DNA from: Chelativorans petroleitrophicus
GTDB taxonomy: Bacteria; Pseudomonadota; Alphaproteobacteria; Rhizobiales; Rhizobiaceae
NCBI RefSeq assembly: GCF_025398195.1
Contig: NZ_JAODNV010000012.1
Coordinates: 107,559-171,558, forward strand
Direction of reading: 5' to 3'
Length of the DNA: 64,000 nucleotides
Part shown: positions 57,907-64,000 of the stretch, in pieces
How positions within the stretch are numbered: position 1 is the stretch's first letter
Layout: each line of letters opens with the position of its first letter
Translations under genes and position numbers: made by a program
The notes under the pieces: generated by a model
Seen by the model: only the letters and a program-made list of their open reading frames with translations
Database searches by the model: none
What the model was told of the DNA's origin: nothing

Positions 57907-59733
57907 TTATGGGATGTCGGACCGACGGTAGAGGGTCAGTTTCAGCTCTGTCGGATCGGCAACCGGGTAAACCCCGGCGGCGACGAGCGACTTCTTCACC
58001 CGCGCGAAATGCTCCCCGCGCTCCCGCGCCAGGTTGTTCAAAGAAACATACTCCCGCCTGAAGCGCGCCAGTTCCTCCCTCCGCACGATCGGCTGCATCC
58101 ACCCCGTCACCGGATTCTTCACCGTCTCAGTCATGAGGAAACGCTTCTCGATCAGAGCCTTCACGGCGGCGGACTTCGCTGGCAGTAGCCTCTCGACGTC
58201 GCGCAAGGAATAGCCGTCATAGGCGGGCCCGGTCACGAGGGGCCGGACCTCTTCAGCGTCGACAAGGACGGAAAGAAACCCAATCTGGCCAGGATCGCGG
58301 CCAATGCGGGAAAGCTTCCTGTCGAGGACCAGCGCTACCACATCCATCACGGCGCAACATGAATGCTTTGCGGCGGCGATCAGTGGAACCATGGATGGAA
58401 CTTCGTGTAGCGCCGGATCGGCATCGCGCAGAAGCCGCGCCAAGAAGTCATCCAGGTCGCTCTTGCGGAACGCATGTCCGCCCTTGGACCGGCCGCCGGC
58501 CACCATGGGCTTGATGAAGCCCCGCTCTACGAGTCCCCGGTCGTGCGGGCGAGGGACGTTCAGGTAGTCCCGGAGCTTCTCCAGGCTCATGGATTCCGCC
58601 AAAGCTTTCAAGAAAGCGTCGGCTTCGGCCGCGTTGAAGATGATCTTGTTGTTGGGTGCGTTCTGTACGTCGCCGGTTAGCTTCGCGCGTTGAACCAACT
58701 TGCGCAGCCGCTTCGGATGCAACCCGAACTCCTCTGAAGCCGACCGGACTGAGTGTTTCCGTCTCACGCCGACCTTGCGGCCGAAAAGCACGTCGTTTGG
58801 CCCGAGTGCCAACGTGTCGAGCGAATGATCAATGATGATTTCGCGAACTGGGTCGTAGGCCCGGTCGCGACATTCGTGTGCCAGCCAGTCGTAGAGGCGT
58901 CCGTACATGACTTTCGGACCCCGAGACGAGCGGCTGTCGCGGTGCGGCGCCTGGAGTTCGTCTAGGAACTCACGGATGCCCTCAGCGCCCTTGTCCACGA
59001 TGTTGAATCCGGCTGCTTCACACCGCCATGCTTCATCGGCGTTCATCTCATCTAGCGTCACGCTCGGACCATGAACGGCGACCGCGCCGGCGACGAGGGT
59101 GAGGTGCATCGCTGCGTACATGGGCAGCCCATCGAGCCATGAACCGTTAGTCTCGCCATCCAGCCGCTGGAGAAGGTAGCGCTCGAATCGCGACGGGTCG
59201 CGAAGCACGGCGTGATCCATCATCCAGCGCAGCCGGGGAATGGCTTCAGCGATGACGCGGCTCGTGTCGTGGAGCACGCGTGGTCCGTCAAGCTTTCCCA
59301 CTTCCCGGAGCACCATCCCATGCTTCGCGCAGGTTCGTACGCCGCGGATAAGCCACATGCTGCGGCGGTGGGGCCGTGCTGCAAGGCGGCAGTCGAGGCG
59401 CTCGATGTCCTCGGCCATGCAGGCAGGGCACATCCGTACCCTGTTGCGGACGAGGCTGGATTGAAGAAGGACTTGCTCTCGATGCCGAAACTGTCGCTTT
59501 GGGCAGCCGATGCGGCTGAACGCCTCGTGTAACAAGGTGGCACCATCCACGCGCGCGAGGTCCGCTAATGCCTGGATCGCATCCGGATCACCGTTGATGA
59601 TCGCTTGCGGGTCGATTCCGAAGTCGTGACAGAACTCGCGCATGTCATCCCTGCAGGCGCGCGTGGAAAGCCGTGAGGCGAAATCGGACGGAATTTCCCG
59701 GTCTCCGAGTTCCAAGGTCAATGCCAGTCTCAT
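57907..59733 (-). CDS. tniQ: TniQ/TnsD-family target-selection protein
   Basis: This 608-residue protein has the TniQ N-terminal domain with a CPxC...CxxH zinc motif (Cys102, Cys105, Cys135, His138; CPACMAEDIERLDCRLA and CAKHGMV). Its length exceeds TniQ of Tn402-type elements (about 400) and approaches TnsD (about 500), so it may bind a specific attachment site. The C-terminal half contains repeats of helix-turn-helix-like segments (PHDRGLVERGFIKPM, EFGLHPKRLRKLVQRAKL). It overlaps tnsC by 4 bp. The target site is unknown. Confidence 0.9.
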   Translation of the reverse strand: MRLALTLELGDREIPSDFASRLSTRACRDDMREFCHDFGIDPQAIINGDPDAIQALADLARVDGATLLHEAFSRIGCPKRQFRHREQVLLQSSLVRNRVRMCPACMAEDIERLDCRLAARPHRRSMWLIRGVRTCAKHGMVLREVGKLDGPRVLHDTSRVIAEAIPRLRWMMDHAVLRDPSRFERYLLQRLDGETNGSWLDGLPMYAAMHLTLVAGAVAVHGPSVTLDEMNADEAWRCEAAGFNIVDKGAEGIREFLDELQAPHRDSRSSRGPKVMYGRLYDWLAHECRDRAYDPVREIIIDHSLDTLALGPNDVLFGRKVGVRRKHSVRSASEEFGLHPKRLRKLVQRAKLTGDVQNAPNNKIIFNAAEADAFLKALAESMSLEKLRDYLNVPRPHDRGLVERGFIKPMVAGGRSKGGHAFRKSDLDDFLARLLRDADPALHEVPSMVPLIAAAKHSCCAVMDVVALVLDRKLSRIGRDPGQIGFLSVLVDAEEVRPLVTGPAYDGYSLRDVERLLPAKSAAVKALIEKRFLMTETVKNPVTGWMQPIVRREELARFRREYVSLNNLARERGEHFARVKKSLVAAGVYPVADPTELKLTLYRRSDIP

Positions 59734-60845
59734 TCTGGTGCGCCCTTGGTTCTGCGCGCCTTTGGTTTGCGTACGCCGGTGGGAGCGCCTCTCCTGTCGA
59801 GAACATCCTCGTAGAGCGCTGCTTCCACTGGGATCGCAGTCCAGTCATCGGCGACGAATGGGTTAACGTCGTCGTCCACTGCGCCCGTGCGGATTGCATA
59901 CACATCGGCAAAATGACCTAATTTGAGTTCGCCGCCACCTTCCACCATCAGACACTCTTCGATCGCGTCCTGGACGTATTCGACGACGATTCCGAATTGG
60001 TATGTCGAAGCGTGTAGGAGGCGGTGCGCAAAACTGGGTGTAAGAACCTCGCCGCAGCCAACGGACGGGCAGAGCGCCACAAGATTCCGTACCGTCTGCA
60101 GGACAGACCCAGCGTGGTCAGGAAAGGCGAGGTCATCGAAATGGAGGACATGGACGCGACGGCGCATGGAATCATCGTTCTGGCAGAAGCGTGACAGCTC
60201 GGGTAGTCCGGAGAGGATCAGCCAAATGGGCCAGTCGGCTTCCTGCATCATCCTCTTGAGCGTGTTTTCAACTTCTTTGGCCATCTTTTCACTTTGGATC
60301 TCGTCGCCATGCTGGGCCTCGTCGATGTGGAGGATTCGCACGCCACATTCGGCCATGAGCTCGCGCACGAAGGGCCAAACCTTGCTGTGGGGGATTTCCC
60401 GTTGTCCGCGGTAACCGAGCTTTCTGGCGATCTCGTTGCCGAGCGCACCGAGCGTGAACGGCGAGGGGGCGACGACTGAAAGCAGCGGGCACCATTCGCC
60501 CGGCTTTCCGAAACCTTCGAATTCTGGGCGGGTGGCAAATGCATGCGCCAGCGCGCGGCTCTTCCCGGCGCCCGCCTTCCCTGTTACGAGAAGCGCCCGT
60601 CCGCCACGGATCATCCCCTCAGGTGTCACAACGCGAGGCTGCCCACCCAGTTCGCGCACCATGGAGTCGAGCAGCCAGTCAATCTCCTCCATGAGCCTTC
60701 GATCGTAAGCCGTAGGAAGGTAAGCCGCGAAAACTCGACCGAGAGCCTCGTTAACTTCACGACGCTTGTCGGTCTGGTTCGACACGATCCGCTTGAGGAA
60801 TTCGGCCGACCGCCCGCCCGCCGATCTGGTGTTCATCATGTTCAT
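59730..60845 (-). CDS. tnsC: TnsC/TniB-family AAA+ ATPase
   Basis: This 371-residue transposition regulator has Walker A TGKAGAGKS (about residue 88-96), Walker B VRILHIDEAQHGDEIQSEKM (about 169-180) and the sensor-1 region LILSGLPELSRFCQNDDSMR. These fit the TnsC/TniB ATPases that pass target information from TniQ to the transposase. It starts 3 bp after tnsB and overlaps the tniQ start. Confidence 0.92.
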   Translation of the reverse strand: MNMMNTRSAGGRSAEFLKRIVSNQTDKRREVNEALGRVFAAYLPTAYDRRLMEEIDWLLDSMVRELGGQPRVVTPEGMIRGGRALLVTGKAGAGKSRALAHAFATRPEFEGFGKPGEWCPLLSVVAPSPFTLGALGNEIARKLGYRGQREIPHSKVWPFVRELMAECGVRILHIDEAQHGDEIQSEKMAKEVENTLKRMMQEADWPIWLILSGLPELSRFCQNDDSMRRRVHVLHFDDLAFPDHAGSVLQTVRNLVALCPSVGCGEVLTPSFAHRLLHASTYQFGIVVEYVQDAIEECLMVEGGGELKLGHFADVYAIRTGAVDDDVNPFVADDWTAIPVEAALYEDVLDRRGAPTGVRKPKARRTKGAPE

Positions 60846-60848
60846 GGG

Positions 60849-63161
60849 TCAGTCCTTCGTAAGGAAATCGGGGCCGAGACGGCGGCGGCGCCGTGAAACA
60901 GGGCGCTGTTGCTCGTGACCCTCGCTCTCGTCGCCGATCCTCAGTGGAGTGTCCCCAGAAGGTCCGGCATCATCATCGACATCGGCGCTGTCGCCCTCCA
61001 AGCCGTCGAACGCGTGTCCGCGCTCACTCGACACCGTGTAGTCGAAGTGCTCGAGCAGTCTTTCCTCCAGCAGCTTAAGCTGGTTGCTGGACATCACAGA
61101 CGGATCAATCCCCCCGGCCTCGGCTGAATGCCTTCCGGTTTCACGTAGGTCACGAAGGGCGGCGTGGACGATGTGTTTCCGCAGCTTGGCAACGTCGACA
61201 TGCTTACGGCGTAAGGCGGCGGCCGTCTCCAACCAGAGCGCGGCGGAGACACCTTCCATGTCCAATTCACACGGGACAGCAATCCACTCCGCGCCAGGTA
61301 CGTTCTTGGAAACCCAGATCGTCCCGAGGTTCTCCAGATCGGCCCGCATCTTGATGTCGGCTTGTCCAACCGACTTGCGAAGATGTCCAAGGGCCTCCGA
61401 TCGGTAAAAGAGACCAAGGAAGCGCACACCTCTGTTCTGAATTCGCCTGTTGTCCGAGAAGCCAAACACGGTCCTGATCACGTGTGGCGCTGGGGGCGGC
61501 ACCACCTTGTATAGTGCGGCTCGCTCTTCCCACGCATCGTTCGGGGTCTGTCCACCCAAGCCGGCGTGCGGCGAGTTGTGATAGACGTCGACGATATAGC
61601 GGACCAGCGCCTTCGAGAACTCTTCCGCAGTCATGTGCGCGGCCGCATCCGCATCGTAGTCACCCTTGTCATAGACGCCTGAGAACGTGCGGCCTTGGAA
61701 GAACTGCAATAGTTGCATGTCCACGGTCTGGAAGAACCGCTCTACGACACCACGTGCGTCCGGATGAGACGCCGGACCAATCTCATTGGAAGAGCCGATG
61801 TCTCGGACGGCAAAGCGGAAGCCGCTGTCGATGAACTCGGAGCCTGAGTCCGTCGCCACCATGGTTGGTGTGCAGGCGTGGTGCCAGGTGGATCGGCAAC
61901 CTGCCGCCGAAGCGATCTGGGTCTTGTCACGGCACACCAGCTCCAGCGTGCGGATGGCTGTATCGGCGTCAGCCGTCCAGTTGACCCGAGCCCCAAGTAC
62001 GATCTTCGTCGCTTCATCGATGGCCACGCACAGGATGAGCCTGATTTTGGCGAGCTTGTTGGTGAGATCGTCTGGCATGCCCTCCCACGACTCGTGCGGA
62101 AGCTTCAGTGTCTTAAGCTGGACACGCCAGCAGTCTACTAAGACGCGCTCGCCTGGGAACAGGACTGACCTGCGCTTACCACTGATTTTATGTTTCCTGC
62201 GCGCATAGGCTTCACCTCGCCGCGCTGCGGCGACTGCAAAGCTATCGAGTCTGCGGATCGCACGTTCGAAGGTACTCTTCGAAGGTACTGGGAGCGGCGG
62301 GATGCCTTTCAATGCGCGTTCGGCGTTGACTGCGGCAAAGGATGGTGCATCGGTCCCCTTGAGGGGAAGATTGCCCTGCCTTTCTCTGCGAAGGTTCTCC
62401 TCTTCGAGAGCGATCGAGCCAACCATCAGCTTGTAGAGCGTCGACACCGAGGGTCGGCTAAGGTCGAGATAGGCCTGTACCCATCTGCTCATTAGAGCCA
62501 CGGCATGTGGATCCGTGATCTTAGGTGCGCGGCAGCCCACGCGGCCCTTGCGGTGATCGCGGAGTGCCAGGATATCCCATTCGTGCTCTTCGAGCTTACG
62601 AATCCAGTGGCGGAGCGTTGCAGGTGAGACCAATTCAGCTCGCTGACGATGCTTTCGAGCCTTGATCTTCCGCTCACCCGGGGCGGGGCAGGCGTCGTCC
62701 GCGTCAAGGTCGATTCCATGCTCGAGCTTCATGAATGCCTTTGCAATAGTCTTCCGGAGTGCCTTGTCCGTAAGGCTCGTCTTGCCGTCGTGATACATCT
62801 GCACGACATGCCGACAGAGCTTCCAGTTGAACTCGAGTTGATCCCGCTCTGCATCCGGCAGGTCTCGCAACGACTTGATGTCAGGTGATCGCGCGAGCAA
62901 CTTCTGGCGCGAGATTTGGTTCTGCTCAATCCGAGGATCGAGCCTGCCTCCCTGGACCAGCTGATGGATCTGTTCCTGAGTGAAGACCTGGCGAAGCTCA
63001 GGGTTGGCCAGAGGGCTAGCTGTAAGCACATGCCTGTCATGATGGATGTACTTGAACAGGACCTCATCGACGCCTTCCCTGATTGCAAAGACGTGGCCCG
63101 GGTCGAACCCATAGGTGGTTGGAGCCGAAGTGCGGAATGGGTTTCCATTGAAGACGTTCAT
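60849..63161 (-). CDS. tnsB: TnsB/TniA-family DDE transposase
   Basis: This 770-residue transposase has the retroviral-integrase-type catalytic core: Asp343 in RVLVDCW, Asp438 in MVATDSGSEF, and Glu474 in ARGVVERFF; the last two are separated by 35 residues, as in DD(35)E enzymes. N-terminal helix-turn-helix segments (LVSPATLRHWIRKLEEHEWD) should bind the transposon ends; the C-terminus is basic and proline/arginine-rich, a likely TnsC-binding tail. It cuts the 3' ends and joins them to target DNA. Confidence 0.93.
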   Translation of the reverse strand: MNVFNGNPFRTSAPTTYGFDPGHVFAIREGVDEVLFKYIHHDRHVLTASPLANPELRQVFTQEQIHQLVQGGRLDPRIEQNQISRQKLLARSPDIKSLRDLPDAERDQLEFNWKLCRHVVQMYHDGKTSLTDKALRKTIAKAFMKLEHGIDLDADDACPAPGERKIKARKHRQRAELVSPATLRHWIRKLEEHEWDILALRDHRKGRVGCRAPKITDPHAVALMSRWVQAYLDLSRPSVSTLYKLMVGSIALEEENLRRERQGNLPLKGTDAPSFAAVNAERALKGIPPLPVPSKSTFERAIRRLDSFAVAAARRGEAYARRKHKISGKRRSVLFPGERVLVDCWRVQLKTLKLPHESWEGMPDDLTNKLAKIRLILCVAIDEATKIVLGARVNWTADADTAIRTLELVCRDKTQIASAAGCRSTWHHACTPTMVATDSGSEFIDSGFRFAVRDIGSSNEIGPASHPDARGVVERFFQTVDMQLLQFFQGRTFSGVYDKGDYDADAAAHMTAEEFSKALVRYIVDVYHNSPHAGLGGQTPNDAWEERAALYKVVPPPAPHVIRTVFGFSDNRRIQNRGVRFLGLFYRSEALGHLRKSVGQADIKMRADLENLGTIWVSKNVPGAEWIAVPCELDMEGVSAALWLETAAALRRKHVDVAKLRKHIVHAALRDLRETGRHSAEAGGIDPSVMSSNQLKLLEERLLEHFDYTVSSERGHAFDGLEGDSADVDDDAGPSGDTPLRIGDESEGHEQQRPVSRRRRRLGPDFLTKD

Positions 63162-63185
63162 GGTGTTCCTCCTCTTGACTGGAAG

Positions 63186-63758
63186 TCAGGCGCGGGTGCG
63201 CCTGACAAAACATTCGTAGGAAATCGGATCACAGTCCCGGACCTCGAGGACGCCATCCCCGATCAGGCGCACCGCTGCGTTGAACCCATCGGCGCCAAGA
63301 CCGGACGCTGCCACCAAGTCGCGCAGCCGGCACCAGCCATAAAGGCGTCCCACCAGACGCGCGATCGCGGCGTCCGACGTGGCGCAGGCAAACTGCCGGG
63401 CACGCAGCAAGACCTTGGCGTCGTGGACATCATCGGGATGAATGTGATCCTCCGACCTAAGCAAATAAACGTCGGCAAAGGCCGTCCCGACCTGCTCCTC
63501 AACCAACCGATGAATTTCCCGAACCCGAGAATGCCTGATCCGGCATTTCGGCTTCACGTCCACCGCCGCCCGGGAGCCATTCGTGAGAGTCACGAGGCCG
63601 TCGAATGTGTGCGCGCCCATCCGGCCATCCTCCCACATGATGGTGACCCTGGGTGGCTGATCGAAGTAATCCTTCACCAGCCGGCTGGCCAAACAGACGT
63701 AGATGAAGTCACGCTCGAGCTGGCTTTCGTAGAAATACTCTCGATTCCCGATTACCAC
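63186..63758 (-). CDS. tnsA: TnsA-family endonuclease
   Basis: This 190-residue protein has the TnsA N-terminal nuclease fold: YESQLERDFIYV (Glu11 and Glu15), TFDGLVTL (Asp53) and AVDVKPK (Asp67, Lys69), the restriction-enzyme-like catalytic set that cleaves the 5' strands of the transposon ends. I use the GTG at 63758, but the frame stays open upstream to a stop at 63888, reading RRVPLRSIASYRGSV with TnsA-like character and no ATG, so the true start or a short N-terminal damage is unresolved. tnsB follows 24 bp downstream. Confidence 0.85.
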   Translation of the reverse strand: MVIGNREYFYESQLERDFIYVCLASRLVKDYFDQPPRVTIMWEDGRMGAHTFDGLVTLTNGSRAAVDVKPKCRIRHSRVREIHRLVEEQVGTAFADVYLLRSEDHIHPDDVHDAKVLLRARQFACATSDAAIARLVGRLYGWCRLRDLVAASGLGADGFNAAVRLIGDGVLEVRDCDPISYECFVRRTRA

Positions 63759-64000
63759 CGAGCCCCTGTACGAGGCGATCGAGCGCAGCGGAACCCGCCG
63801 AGAGGCACGGCTGGGCTCTGGTGGCGTCCAGGACGCGGCGCCAGTATCCGCTACCCTATGTGAAAGCCCCTCACGGAAATGGTGCCCTCAGCCTCCGCAC
63901 AATTGCGCGGCGACGCTGTTGACGATGATGTCCCGGGGCGTGGTGTAGCAGGATAGCGGCGGTCACCAGTGTTTTTCCGGTAGGGTCGGGTTGTTCAAGC
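63759..64000. other. Probable right-end flank of the Tn7-like element
   Basis: Upstream of tnsA the minus-strand frame is open to 63890 without an ATG; beyond that I see no gene. Tn7-like elements have their right end, with TnsB-binding repeats, immediately before tnsA, so the end should lie in or just beyond this stretch. I could not identify repeats that match a left end. Confidence 0.4.

Overview
The window is GC-rich, gene-dense DNA from an alphaproteobacterium, most likely Hyphomicrobiales (Rhizobiales) and plausibly a Phyllobacteriaceae-type genus. This is inferred from the core gene set and order (gltA-gltX-comEC; glnA-glnB-nnr; a STAS-fused MlaE permease with MlaF, MlaD and an auxiliary lipoprotein), from class II DAHP synthase and from a MaeB-type malic enzyme. 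No rRNA, tRNA or CRISPR array was recognised.

Positions 1-27.9 kb are mostly chromosomal housekeeping: a SAM methyltransferase beside a truncated HxlR regulator, citrate synthase, glutamyl-tRNA synthetase, ComEC, DAHP synthase, a GFA protein, a hemerythrin-like protein, NAD synthetase, an MFS transporter, a second glutamyl-tRNA synthetase, malic enzyme, a small FAH/SDR/dipeptide-epimerase group, the Mla-type lipid transport operon, glutamine synthetase with its PII protein (which has a good sigma-54 promoter), the NAD(P)HX repair enzyme and a secreted SdrD-B-like protein.

Positions 28.3-40.7 kb are accessory metabolism: an IS21 istB fragment, a complete sugar ABC transporter operon, a BBE-type FAD oxidoreductase, an aldo/keto reductase divergent from a LysR regulator with a perfect dyad between them, a LemA/DUF2207 pair, and a MarR regulator that overlaps a methyltransferase gene.

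Positions 41.3-52.9 kb form a catabolic island bracketed by an IS66 fragment on the left and an IS256-type fragment on the right. A leftward operon (peptide-type ABC importer, four-carbon acid-sugar kinase of the DUF1537 family, FCD-type GntR regulator) diverges from a rightward operon (a sialidase-fold protein with no signal peptide, a PdxA2-like dehydrogenase, a DapA/NanA-superfamily lyase, an iron-type alcohol dehydrogenase). The combination suggests import of a sugar-acid conjugate, intracellular cleavage, phosphorylation and oxidative decarboxylation. The exact substrate is not known.

Positions 52.9-57.3 kb are a decayed defence region: an N-terminal fragment of a type III methyltransferase, an intact DUF262/HNH (GmrSD-like) protein, an internally deleted type III restriction subunit and a frameshifted Lon-like AAA ATPase. 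Positions 57.85-63.9 kb carry a leftward tnsA-tnsB-tnsC-tniQ operon of a Tn7-like transposon with a terminator after tniQ. The defence remnants are likely old cargo or neighbours of that element.
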